In this document: one piece after another, positions 1 to 7,646 of the stretch
Layout of the letters: each line of letters starts with the position of its first letter
Position numbering within the stretch: position 1 is the stretch's first letter
Source: Terriglobia bacterium
GTDB taxonomy: Bacteria; Acidobacteriota; Terriglobia; Terriglobales; Acidobacteriaceae
DNA: 40,448 nucleotides
Direction: 5' to 3'
Assembly: GCA_020073015.1 (NCBI GenBank)
Contig: JAIQFZ010000037.1
Coordinates: 1 to 40,448, forward strand
The notes under the pieces: model-generated
What the model was told of the DNA's origin: nothing
The model's input: only the letters and a program-made list of their open reading frames with translations
Databases searched by the model: none
Translations under genes and position numbers: made by a program

Positions 1-806
1 AACAGCGGGTCGTTGCCGGAAATGTATTCGAATTCCTGAAACTTCACCGTGGGGCGCGACCACGCATTCCACGCATCCTTCGACACTGGATGCGTGGGCG
101 AACCCAGGGCCAGAAGGTAAATCATCATGAGCTCGCAATAGTGATCCCACCGGCTGTTTAGGAAGCCTCCCTCCGGTTTCCACCCCATGGAGAATGCCTT
201 GCCGCCGTTCAGCATCCACGGCCAGTCCACGCGCTCGTAGATCGCGGTCGCGAGATCCTGGATCTCCGCATCATGGAAGTGGGCGCGGGCGGTCAGCACC
301 CCGCAAAGCAGGAGCGACGTGTCGATCGACGAAAGTTCACAGTTAAAGGCCCTCTCCCCGGTTTGAAAATCGATGAAGTGGTAGAAGAAACCGTGTTCAT
401 GCGGCAAGCGCTGCCGCAGAAAGCGGAGTGTCTGCCGGACACGGTCCCGGATGGCACCACCCTTCCCGTAGCCCCGAGCGTCGGCGATGCAAAGGCCCGT
501 GAGTCCAAACCCCGTGGCCGCGATACTTGCAATCTCCTGATGATCGTTGCCATTCACCCGAGCCCGGTCCTTCACTTGTCCGGTTGTGCTGCTGGCCTCA
601 TTCCAAAAAAAGTCGAACGCAGCGCGCTCGATTTCATCCAGCAACGCGTCATCGGAGCCCTTGTAGGGAACCCGGTCTGGCTCATGAAACACTTCCCGGG
701 GCGAAGACGCACGCAAAGGCAAACTGGCAAGCGAAAGTAATCCCAGCGCGCTCGCCCGCAACATTTCGCGGCGCGTGAGATGCGTTCTTCCGGTGAATTC
801 AGCCAT
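1..806 (-). CDS. Glucoamylase-family secreted protein, N-terminal part (cut by window edge)
   Basis: The minus strand is open from an ATG at 806 to the window edge, giving about 268 residues of N-terminus. The start carries a twin-arginine-like signal (TRREMLR, residues 11-17) followed by a hydrophobic stretch (ALGLLSLASLPLRAS), so Tat export is likely. Downstream are blocks typical of the putative glucoamylase family (Pfam Glycoamylase type): SSIDTSLLLCGVL near residues 155-167, then WPWMLNGG, MGWKPEGG and SRWDHYCELMMIYLL. Members act on glucans in the periplasm or outside the cell; the exact substrate is not visible here. An in-frame ATG at 830 would add eight residues; 806 is chosen because it gives a normal Tat n-region, but no strong ribosome site decides it. 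The family call is fairly sure; the C-terminal half is outside the window. Confidence 0.8.
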   Translation of the reverse strand, partial: MAEFTGRTHLTRREMLRASALGLLSLASLPLRASSPREVFHEPDRVPYKGSDDALLDEIERAAFDFFWNEASSTTGQVKDRARVNGNDHQEIASIAATGFGLTGLCIADARGYGKGGAIRDRVRQTLRFLRQRLPHEHGFFYHFIDFQTGERAFNCELSSIDTSLLLCGVLTARAHFHDAEIQDLATAIYERVDWPWMLNGGKAFSMGWKPEGGFLNSRWDHYCELMMIYLLALGSPTHPVSKDAWNAWSRPTVKFQEFEYISGNDPL

Positions 807-956
807 CGAGACGTTGGCAGCCACTACCATGCCCCGAGGAAATTCTAAACGGCGACTACAGATTGAGCGACTAAAATCACACTGCCCTGGCTGTGGTTAC
901 GCCCCGTGTGTTCGTCCTGTGCTGCTGAGGCCCGGCGCTGTCCCCGCGCTCCAGAA

Positions 957-1991
957 CTACGGCCCCACGATGCTGGAAACCTTATTGTTCACGCCGACCG
1001 CGGTGCACAGCGCTTTCCCGCCGCCAAGAGTCGTACAACTTGGATTTCCAACTGTGGTCTGTCCCAAACGCGTGAAGCCAGTCCAGGAAGCCCCGTTGAA
1101 CTCATCCACCCACAGAGCGCTGTCAGTCACGCCAAAGACTCCGCAGACGATTTGGTTCGTCGTAATAACCGCACAATTTCCCTTCGGGCCAATCAGCCCG
1201 CCCAACCCGCCCCATCCTGACCAACTCCCGGAGACCCATGTGCCTCCGTTGAAGCGATTCCCGTTGAAGCTGCTGTCCGTTCCTCGCGCGAAACAAGCAA
1301 GCTGCCCGGTCACCTGAAGATTCGTGCAAGTAGGCTCGCCGGTTGCCCGCCCGCCAATGTTGATGAACCCATCCCAAGCCGTCCCGTTGTAACGGTTGAC
1401 GATGACGCTGCTCGTCGTATCGAGCATGGCGCAGACCACGCGCCCAGCATCGTCACTGCCACAACCCGGAGCCGAGGTCGAGGTCGCAGCCTGGCTGTCA
1501 AAAGCGCTCCATGTACTTCCGTTGAATACACTTGAATTGAGACCACCGGTCGCGCTGCGCGCCGCGCATAAGACCCGCCCGCTACCCATCGAGGCGCAAC
1601 TCGGTCCCGATGCCAGCGTCCCCTTTACCTTGACCTCGATGCTCCATGTGGTTCCGTTGAAGACTGTGGCCGCCAGGCCACCGGTCGAGGCGCGCGCCGC
1701 GCAGATTACGTTGCCATTTCCATCATTCGCGCAGCTCGGCGTCGACGTAATCGCTCCCGCCAGCTTCGTCCAGCCTGACCAGGTGGAGCCGTTGAACTGG
1801 TTCACCAGCAAGGTGTTGGTGAAGCCTCGGCCCGCGCATACCGCCTGTCCGGCTGTGGTCTCGGCACAAGACACATCAGAATTCACGGTTGTCGATCCTA
1901 ATGAAACGAACGAGCCCCAGGTGGCCGTTGCCGGGTATGCTTGCACAAGCAGCGACAGCAGGGTCAGAAAAACAGCACAACGGGTTTTCAT
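957..1991 (-). CDS. Secreted seven-repeat propeller protein with paired cysteines
   Basis: A 344-residue protein with a clear signal peptide (MKTRCAVFLTLLSLLVQAYPATA). The rest is built of seven repeats of about 45-50 residues, each holding a pair of cysteines about 9-13 residues apart and, in most, the motif FNGxTWSG. This layout resembles seven-bladed propeller lectins (PLL/fucolectin-like), but I do not see a family-specific sugar site, so lectin function is only a guess. The cysteine pairs could form one disulfide per blade, fitting an extracytoplasmic location. The start is well supported: a GAGGAGG ribosome site lies 7 bases before the ATG. It follows the small exported protein (2004-2534) by 12 bases, so it is probably the last gene of the same transcript. 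Confidence 0.7.
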   Translation of the reverse strand: MKTRCAVFLTLLSLLVQAYPATATWGSFVSLGSTTVNSDVSCAETTAGQAVCAGRGFTNTLLVNQFNGSTWSGWTKLAGAITSTPSCANDGNGNVICAARASTGGLAATVFNGTTWSIEVKVKGTLASGPSCASMGSGRVLCAARSATGGLNSSVFNGSTWSAFDSQAATSTSAPGCGSDDAGRVVCAMLDTTSSVIVNRYNGTAWDGFINIGGRATGEPTCTNLQVTGQLACFARGTDSSFNGNRFNGGTWVSGSWSGWGGLGGLIGPKGNCAVITTNQIVCGVFGVTDSALWVDEFNGASWTGFTRLGQTTVGNPSCTTLGGGKALCTAVGVNNKVSSIVGP

Positions 1992-2003
1992 TTCGAATCC
2001 TCC

Positions 2004-2534
2004 TCAGTTGGTAACAGTCTCACTCGCGTGAATTTTGGATGGACGCCGCCCGGCGTGAAGTGTAGGCCCAGTCCTTTCGTAAATACCGACCGCAGTCACC
2101 GCCTTGCCCGACTGGTCTCGCGATGTCGTGGTAACGGTCATGACTCTGCCATCCTGGGAAACGACCCGGCGGCTGGTGGCGACAATTTGTAAGGACTTTG
2201 TGTACGAAGCCACGACCGTGTTGGAACTGGTCCGCTTGAGCGACACTGGCAGCAGCATCCCATGCGCCCCCATGACGATCGCCTGTTTACCGTTGTAGTC
2301 AGCCGTGTAATCGGAGGATGTGAAACTGCCATTTGCAGACGTGGTCTCAGAGTGGTAGCGGATACCGTGGCCTGCCGGCTCGATCTCGATCACCATGTGC
2401 TTCGGACATGTGCCGGGTGGGTACTTGGATTTCTGCACGTTCAAGGTCCATTTGCCGACAAAGGGATCGGTGGCCCACAGGGCCGTAGAAACCAAGAGCA
2501 TGGCTGCAATCAGGAAATACTGAGTCGTTTTCAT
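2004..2534 (-). CDS. Small exported protein of unknown function
   Basis: A 176-residue protein beginning with a signal peptide (MKTTQYFLIAAMLLVSTALWA). The mature N-terminus reads DPFVGKWTLNVQKSKYPPGT, similar to a group of short exported acidobacterial proteins that start with a G-T/K-W-x-L-N block followed by K-S-K-[FY]; their function is unknown to me. The remainder is rich in beta-prone, Thr/Ser-rich sequence and could be a small barrel. The ATG at 2534 is preceded by AGGAG with six bases of spacing; the reading frame is open further upstream (to 2765), but that extension overlaps the upstream gene and is not needed. It sits 58 bases after the di-haem protein and 12 bases before the propeller gene, suggesting one operon. 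Confidence 0.7.
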   Translation of the reverse strand: MKTTQYFLIAAMLLVSTALWATDPFVGKWTLNVQKSKYPPGTCPKHMVIEIEPAGHGIRYHSETTSANGSFTSSDYTADYNGKQAIVMGAHGMLLPVSLKRTSSNTVVASYTKSLQIVATSRRVVSQDGRVMTVTTTSRDQSGKAVTAVGIYERTGPTLHAGRRPSKIHASETVTN

Positions 2535-2592
2535 ATTCAACTCCTGGATGTGGGGCCTCCGGCAAAGGAAGCCCCGGGCAAGGTCGTAACTT

Positions 2593-4131
2593 CTACAGCG
2601 ATCGCAGGAAATCGAGGATGGCCTGCTTGTCGGTCTCTGAAAGGGCATTGAACTTCTCAACCACGCCGTTGGCTTCCGATGGACCGTAGGTGTAGGAACG
2701 GAGGTCCTTCGACGGGTTGTCGCCTCCATCCGAGAAGCGACGCGAGAAGTGGTCTTGAATGGCAACCGTCAGATCTTTCGTGCGGCCGTCGTGCAGGAAG
2801 AAGAGGCGCTGTCCGAGTCCCCAAAGAGGTGTGGTGCGGAATTCATCCGGGCCGGCATTGCCCTGGATGACGTTGTCGGCCAGAGTCGCACCCATATGGT
2901 GCACGAGCAGATCAGAGTAGAGATTCACGGTCTTGCCGCGCAGAGCCACCACATGATGACCAATTTCTTCGGACGGCCTTGATGGGTTCGCGACCCCGGG
3001 CGTCTGAAAAGATGGGTTATGGCAGAGTGCGCAGCCGACTGCGCTGAAGAGTTCTTTCCCGTGCGTGGCGCTGGCTGACATGGGTGCAGGCTGAGGAGCA
3101 TCGACGAAGCGCATGAACTGGGTGAACATGAGCCAAGCCGGCATGATCTTCAGAGGGTTGTTGTAAAGTTCGGGTTGGGTACGCGGAATGTCGAATGGCT
3201 CGTACGCCAGAGTGCAGTTCGGGTCTTCACTTCGTCCGATGGGGAAAAGGTCGTTGCTGATGCCCATCTCCACGCTGTAGGCCTCACCGGCAAAAATATT
3301 GATCGAACCGTTCTGCGCCTTCCAGCCAAAACGGCTGATGGTGCCGTTGTTTGGGACCATGTTGGGATGGCCCTTGATCCCGAGTTGTTGTTTGCGGTCC
3401 TGGTTGGCGTTCAGGTTGGCGCGAATGGCGGAGTCTGGGATGGCCTCAAGCAAGCCGAGACCAAACAGCTGCAGCGGGATACGGAAGGCGATGTTGCGGT
3501 CCCGGACTGCCTTGGCGAAGTCCGGTTGCTGGAGTGTGCAGTCGGGCGCGTCGGAACGCCCCTGAAGCGTGAAGAGGCTGTGAACACCGCCGTCGCGAGT
3601 CCCGTCTTCGTTGAACTTGAAGCGGACTTCGCGGAAAGCTCCGTCGGGCAGCTCGAAGTCCGGGACGGTGTTGGTTCCGCCAAGACGGTGGGCAATCACG
3701 TGAGCCGGGTTTTGCGCAGTAGAGCTGCCACCAATCGCAGGTTGGAAGTGGCAGATGAAACATTGATCGGCATTGAATACCGGGCTCATGCCGGCCGAGT
3801 TGACCAACGCCAAAGGCGAGAATGGATTCTTCGGGTCGGGATCGATCGGAGGGACATTTTGCGGCTGCTGTGCACAGGTGTCGCAGGACCCTTCCAGCTC
3901 GGAAACCCGAAGAAGGCTCTCATTGAATAGAGCGGTCTCATTGTCGTTCAAGCCCGGGACGGGATTCGGAATGGTGGATGCAGGATTGGGACGCGGGCCT
4001 GGGTCCTTTGCTTTGAACCAGGCTCCGTTGGTTTGGGCGACGACCGCCGAAGCGATTGCTACACCCAATATGACAGTCCCGACGGCCAAACGTTTGATGG
4101 TGCTGGACGAACTTGGTTGATTCATCTTCAT
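2593..4131 (-). CDS. Di-haem oxidoreductase-like cytochrome (DUF1111/cytochrome c peroxidase-like)
   Basis: A 512-residue exported protein: N-terminal hydrophobic segment at residues 14-33, then a CDTC pair (83-86), a first haem-binding motif CFICH (124-128), and a second CALCH near residue 366. The block FLHDGRTKDLTVAIQDH near the C-terminus is typical of the di-haem c-type oxidoreductase group (DUF1111, relatives of MauG and cytochrome c peroxidases). Such proteins carry out redox chemistry in the periplasm; the substrate cannot be deduced. The ATG at 4131 (MKMNQ) lies 3 bases after AAGGAG, and an ATG two codons later (4125) has a better spacing of 9; either may be used. The longer open frame to 4284 adds no recognisable sequence. 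It appears to be the first gene of a three-gene minus-strand unit. Confidence 0.8.
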   Translation of the reverse strand: MKMNQPSSSSTIKRLAVGTVILGVAIASAVVAQTNGAWFKAKDPGPRPNPASTIPNPVPGLNDNETALFNESLLRVSELEGSCDTCAQQPQNVPPIDPDPKNPFSPLALVNSAGMSPVFNADQCFICHFQPAIGGSSTAQNPAHVIAHRLGGTNTVPDFELPDGAFREVRFKFNEDGTRDGGVHSLFTLQGRSDAPDCTLQQPDFAKAVRDRNIAFRIPLQLFGLGLLEAIPDSAIRANLNANQDRKQQLGIKGHPNMVPNNGTISRFGWKAQNGSINIFAGEAYSVEMGISNDLFPIGRSEDPNCTLAYEPFDIPRTQPELYNNPLKIMPAWLMFTQFMRFVDAPQPAPMSASATHGKELFSAVGCALCHNPSFQTPGVANPSRPSEEIGHHVVALRGKTVNLYSDLLVHHMGATLADNVIQGNAGPDEFRTTPLWGLGQRLFFLHDGRTKDLTVAIQDHFSRRFSDGGDNPSKDLRSYTYGPSEANGVVEKFNALSETDKQAILDFLRSL

Positions 4132-4353
4132 AGTCTCCTTGGTGGGCTCCTCGAGCAACGCGTAGCAACCGCGTTTCCGCCCCACTAACGCGTTGACAAG
4201 GGCCAGCGTCCGCGTTTCCCCGCGGCCCGAGTCTTTGCGCCTTACTAACAACTGCGGAAAATGAAGGAGAGATCGGGTCAACAATCTTTTTTGGGAGGCG
4301 GAAAAAACCGGCGGGAGGCCCTATCGGCGGGTGTTCTCGCGCCTTCCCAGGCA

Positions 4354-4382
4354 TTGACTGGACAGGGAGACGAGGCTATCGT
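4354..4382 (+). promoter_or_regulatory. Candidate sigma-70-type promoter for the sigma factor-kinase unit
   Basis: TTGACT (4354-4359), a 17-base spacer and TATCGT (4377-4382) match the housekeeping consensus at 5/6 and 4/6 positions. A start near 4389 would leave a leader of about 24 bases before the GTG of the sigma factor gene. Confidence 0.45.
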
Positions 4383-4412
4383 TACGACACGTTATTTACG
4401 CCCTAACTGCCT

Positions 4413-5012
4413 GTGTCTCAACAACCTTCGCAACCTGTAACCGAGCTACTCGTGCGCTGGAAGGCGGGCGACCAACAGGCGCTGGAAGCGCTGGTGCCGC
4501 TGGTCTATAAAGAGCTGCGCGACATCGCCCGGCGCCATCTGCGGCGCGAACGCCCCGAACACACCTTGCAGAGCGCGGCACTTGTACACGAGGCCTATCT
4601 GCGGCTGCTGGACCAACGACCCTTTGATACCGAGAATCGCGCGCATTTTCTTGCCGTTGCTTCCCGCCTGATGCGGCAGATTCTGGTGGATTACGCTCGC
4701 AGCCGTGGCGCGGCCAAGCGCGGTGCCGACCGTCGGGTCGAGCTCGACGCCTCGCTCGTCCTGCCTCAGGTGCGGAGTGCGGACGTGGTTGCCCTGGACG
4801 ACGCCCTCCACGCACTCGCCCGCCTGGATGAACAGCAAGGGCGCGTCGTTGAACTACGCTTCTTCGGCGGGTTGGCGACGGAAGAGATTGCAGAGGTCTT
4901 GGGCGTTTCTCCATCCACCGTGAAAAGGGATTGGAATGTCGCGAAGGCGTGGCTGACGAGGGAGATGAAGAGAGGGATTCGTGGGGAAACCGGAGCAGTG
5001 GCAGAAGATTAA
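4413..5012 (+). CDS. ECF-like RNA polymerase sigma factor (acidobacterial/planctomycetal type)
   Basis: A 199-residue sigma-70-family protein. Region 2 spans roughly residues 10-95 (AGDQQALEALVPLVYKELRD, then HTLQSAALVHEAYLRL and RLMRQILVDYAR), and region 4 lies at 135-190 with the helix-turn-helix EEIAEVLGVSPSTVKRDW. The RRHLRRERPEHTLQ block is typical of the ECF-like group common in acidobacteria and planctomycetes. These proteins redirect RNA polymerase and are often encoded beside Ser/Thr kinases, as here. The GTG start at 4413 has no clear ribosome site. The 3' end overlaps the first kinase gene by 32 bases, so translation is probably coupled and the kinases are likely its regulators. 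No anti-sigma factor is seen. Confidence 0.9.
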   Translation: MSQQPSQPVTELLVRWKAGDQQALEALVPLVYKELRDIARRHLRRERPEHTLQSAALVHEAYLRLLDQRPFDTENRAHFLAVASRLMRQILVDYARSRGAAKRGADRRVELDASLVLPQVRSADVVALDDALHALARLDEQQGRVVELRFFGGLATEEIAEVLGVSPSTVKRDWNVAKAWLTREMKRGIRGETGAVAED

Positions 5013-5529
5013 AGAGATTGTCGGAGGGGCACTCGACTGCGAACCAGCCGAACGGGGCGCATTCCTGGACTCGGCCTGTGCGCACGATGGGGAACTGCGG
5101 GCTGAGGTCGATTCCCTGCTCGCCGCGTACGCAGACGCGGACGGGCTCTCCGAGCATCCCTTGGCTATCCCAGCGGCCGAGACTCCGTCAGAATCCACAA
5201 CCATCGGACCCTACCGGCTGGTCCGCGAACTCGGCGTGGGCGGGATGGGGCAGGTCTGGTTGGCAGAGCAGATCGAGCCGGTGTACCGCCGAGTCGCTCT
5301 GAAGTTGATTAAGGCCGGGATGTACGACGCGGCGGTAATTCAGCGATTTCAAGCGGAGCGGCAATCGGTGGCCATCATGGACCACCCGGCGATCGCCAAG
5401 GTGTTCGACGCCGGCGCAACCCCCGCTGGTCAGCCCTACTTCGTGATGGAGTACGTGGATGGTCTCCCGATCACTGACTACTGCGATCAGAAGACGATCA
5501 GAAGAAGCTGGGGATCCGGGAGCGTTTGA
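4981..5529 (+). CDS. Ser/Thr kinase 1, N-terminal fragment (frameshifted gene)
   Basis: The open frame starts at GTG 4981 (AGAGGG just upstream) inside the end of the sigma factor gene. Residues 1-65 are the helical leader seen in acidobacterial kinases (PEQWQKIKEIV, AFLDSAC, AEVDSLLAAY). The kinase N-lobe follows: glycine loop GVGGMG (85-90) and the ATP lysine in VALK (K108), then the hinge FVMEYVDGLPITDYCDQK. After this the frame is wrong (TIRRSWGSGSV) and stops at 5529. The C-lobe continues in another frame from 5526. Alone this piece lacks HRD and DFG motifs and cannot be a working kinase. The second kinase at 7647 shows what the intact protein looks like. Confidence 0.75.
   Translation: MGKPEQWQKIKEIVGGALDCEPAERGAFLDSACAHDGELRAEVDSLLAAYADADGLSEHPLAIPAAETPSESTTIGPYRLVRELGVGGMGQVWLAEQIEPVYRRVALKLIKAGMYDAAVIQRFQAERQSVAIMDHPAIAKVFDAGATPAGQPYFVMEYVDGLPITDYCDQKTIRRSWGSGSV
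5485..5504 (+). other. Frameshift scar in kinase 1
   Basis: The sequence reads GATCAGAAG-AC-GATCAGAAG. Kinase 2 has at the same place two full copies of a 24-base unit (8133-8180). Removing 13 bases from the second copy gives exactly the kinase 1 sequence and shifts the frame. The stop TGA of the upstream frame (5527-5529) overlaps a TTG (5526-5528) that opens the downstream frame, so reinitiation is conceivable but unproven. An assembly error is also possible because the two genes are identical over about 139 bases here. Confidence 0.7.
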
Positions 5530-7559
5530 AGCTGTTTCTGCAGGTCTGCGAAGGGGTACAGCACGCTCACCAGAAAGCCGTCATTCATCGCGACCTGAAA
5601 CCTTCGAATATCTTGGTAGTCGAAGTCGATGGGAAACCGACGCCGCGCATCATCGACTTTGGGTTGGCGAAGGCGACGGCGCCGACGGTGCCCGGACCGA
5701 TGCTGTTCACTCAGTTGGGAGTTTTCCTGGGCACGCCCGGCTACATGAGCCCGGAGCAGGCTGATCCGGATGTACACGATGTCGATACGCGCACGGATGT
5801 TTATTCGCTGGGCGTGGTTCTGTACGAACTGCTGACCGGGTTCCTGCCGTTTGATACGACGCAGTGGAAGAAGCAGCGCCTCGATGAAGTGCTGCGGCAA
5901 TTGCGGGAGACGGATCCACAGCGTCCAAGCACGAAGGTCAGCACGGATCGTGACACGTCGACGGCTCGGGCCAAGGCGCGCGGCACAGAAGCCCGGCAGT
6001 TGGTGACGCTGCTGCGGGGTGATCTGGACTGGATCACGCTGAAGGCGCTGGAGAAGGATCGCGAGCGTAGGTATGGCACGCCCTCAGCCCTGGCTGCCGA
6101 CGTCGAACGCTACCTGCAGAACCGTCCAGTCGAAGCGCGCCCAGCTAGCGCGGGGTACCGTCTGCGGAAGTATGTCCGCAGAAATCGCGTGGCTGTAGCA
6201 GTGGCGGCGGGAGCGGCCGTACTGCTCATCGGGTTCGCTGTGACGCAGTCAATCGAATTGAGGCGCATCACGCGCGAGCGTGACCGCGCCGACCGCGAAG
6301 CCGTTGCCGCGAGAACGGTCTCCGACTTTCTGACCGGACTCTTTAGTGTCTCCAATCCAAGCGAAGCCCGGGGCAATAGCATCACGGCGCGTGAGGTTTT
6401 GGACAAGGGTAGCAAGCAGATTGAGGCTAGCCTGGCTGGCCAGCCTGAGGTGCAAGCCCGCCTGATGGGGACGATGGGAGAAGTGTACTGGTCGCTTGGT
6501 CTCTATCGCCAGGCTCAGCCTTTCCTGGAGAAGGCGCTGGATTCGCGCCGGCGTCTGCTTGGCCCGGATCATCCGGACACGCTGCGCTCGATGGACCAAA
6601 TGTCCAGAAACCTGGAACGGCAGGGACACTACCCGGAAGCAGAGAAGCTGGCTCGCGAAGCGCTCAACACCCGCCGCCGTTTGCTCCGGCCAGATGACCC
6701 GGAGATCCTTGCATCCATGCACAGCTTGGCTGGGGTCATTCTCGATGAAGGTCATTTCGCCGAAGCGGAGGATTTGAATCGACGTGTTCTCGACATGTCC
6801 CGTCGCGTCCTCGGACCAGAGCATCTCGACACTCTGAAGTCGATGGACGTCTTGGCGCTCACCCTTGCCGATGAGGGCCGCTACGCCGAGGCGGAGACAA
6901 TGTATCGCCAGGCACTGGACGTCGAGCGCCGCGTGCTGGGGCCGGAGCATCCAGAAACCCTGGTGACAATGACGACCCTGGCTCGCACCCTTAGTAGTCA
7001 GGGTAAATATGCCGAAGCGGAGCAGTTCCTGAATGAAACCCTCGACGTCAAGCGCCGCGTGTTGGGGCCGGAGCACTCCGAAACGCTGTGGTCCATGCAC
7101 GATCTCGGTATCAACCTCCGCAGCAGTGGGCGACTGGTCGAGGCGGAAAAAGTTGATCGTGAGACGCTGGAGGCCCGTCGCCGTGTACTTGGGCCAGAAC
7201 ACCCGGAAACACTGGTGTCCATGGCTGAGCTAGCGGAGACTCTGGATGACCTGCACCGCTACGCCGAGGCACAAAAGCTATATCGGGCGGCACTTGACAT
7301 CCAGCGCCGCGTGCTTGGGCCGGAACATCCAGGGACGGCTCTTACAAAATACAACTTAGCTTGCAACTTGGCCCTCAGCGGCCAGCGCGACGAGGCATTG
7401 GCACTCCTACGGGACTCGGTCGATCACGGCCTGCCTTATCGCTTTGCCTTGACCACGGAACAGGACACCGATCTCAAGTCGCTTCACAGTGACCCACGCT
7501 TCGCCAGCATAGTTGCGGACGTCCGGCGGCGCAGCGGCGCTGTGCAGACGCCGCGATAA
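5526..7559 (+). CDS. Ser/Thr kinase 1, C-lobe, transmembrane segment and TPR tail (frameshifted gene)
   Basis: 677 residues continuing kinase 1 in the shifted frame. It carries the catalytic loop HRDLKPSN, the metal-binding DFGLAKA, the P+1 segment GTPGYMSPEQA and the rest of the C-lobe. A hydrophobic segment (AVAVAAGAAVLLIGFAVTQ, near residues 220-240) is a likely transmembrane helix. The extracytoplasmic part contains about seven 42-residue TPR units with the signature RRVLGPEHPET, as in kinesin-light-chain-type TPRs. Intact relatives are membrane kinases that sense through the TPR region. The only start for this fragment is a TTG overlapping the upstream stop. In combination with 4981-5529 this is one gene broken by a single indel, or one needing reinitiation. 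Confidence 0.75.
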   Translation: MKLFLQVCEGVQHAHQKAVIHRDLKPSNILVVEVDGKPTPRIIDFGLAKATAPTVPGPMLFTQLGVFLGTPGYMSPEQADPDVHDVDTRTDVYSLGVVLYELLTGFLPFDTTQWKKQRLDEVLRQLRETDPQRPSTKVSTDRDTSTARAKARGTEARQLVTLLRGDLDWITLKALEKDRERRYGTPSALAADVERYLQNRPVEARPASAGYRLRKYVRRNRVAVAVAAGAAVLLIGFAVTQSIELRRITRERDRADREAVAARTVSDFLTGLFSVSNPSEARGNSITAREVLDKGSKQIEASLAGQPEVQARLMGTMGEVYWSLGLYRQAQPFLEKALDSRRRLLGPDHPDTLRSMDQMSRNLERQGHYPEAEKLAREALNTRRRLLRPDDPEILASMHSLAGVILDEGHFAEAEDLNRRVLDMSRRVLGPEHLDTLKSMDVLALTLADEGRYAEAETMYRQALDVERRVLGPEHPETLVTMTTLARTLSSQGKYAEAEQFLNETLDVKRRVLGPEHSETLWSMHDLGINLRSSGRLVEAEKVDRETLEARRRVLGPEHPETLVSMAELAETLDDLHRYAEAQKLYRAALDIQRRVLGPEHPGTALTKYNLACNLALSGQRDEALALLRDSVDHGLPYRFALTTEQDTDLKSLHSDPRFASIVADVRRRSGAVQTPR

Positions 7560-7646
7560 CCCGCGAGTTTCATCGCACCGGCAATGCAGGGGCCTTGCGG
7601 AATGTCTAGTCGGCTACTGTTGACCGGTGCTGGAAGGGGACGACTC

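Noticed and set aside
6249-7202. 317-residue minus-strand frame with repeats
   Set aside because: Repeats mirror the TPR units of kinase 1 on the other strand.
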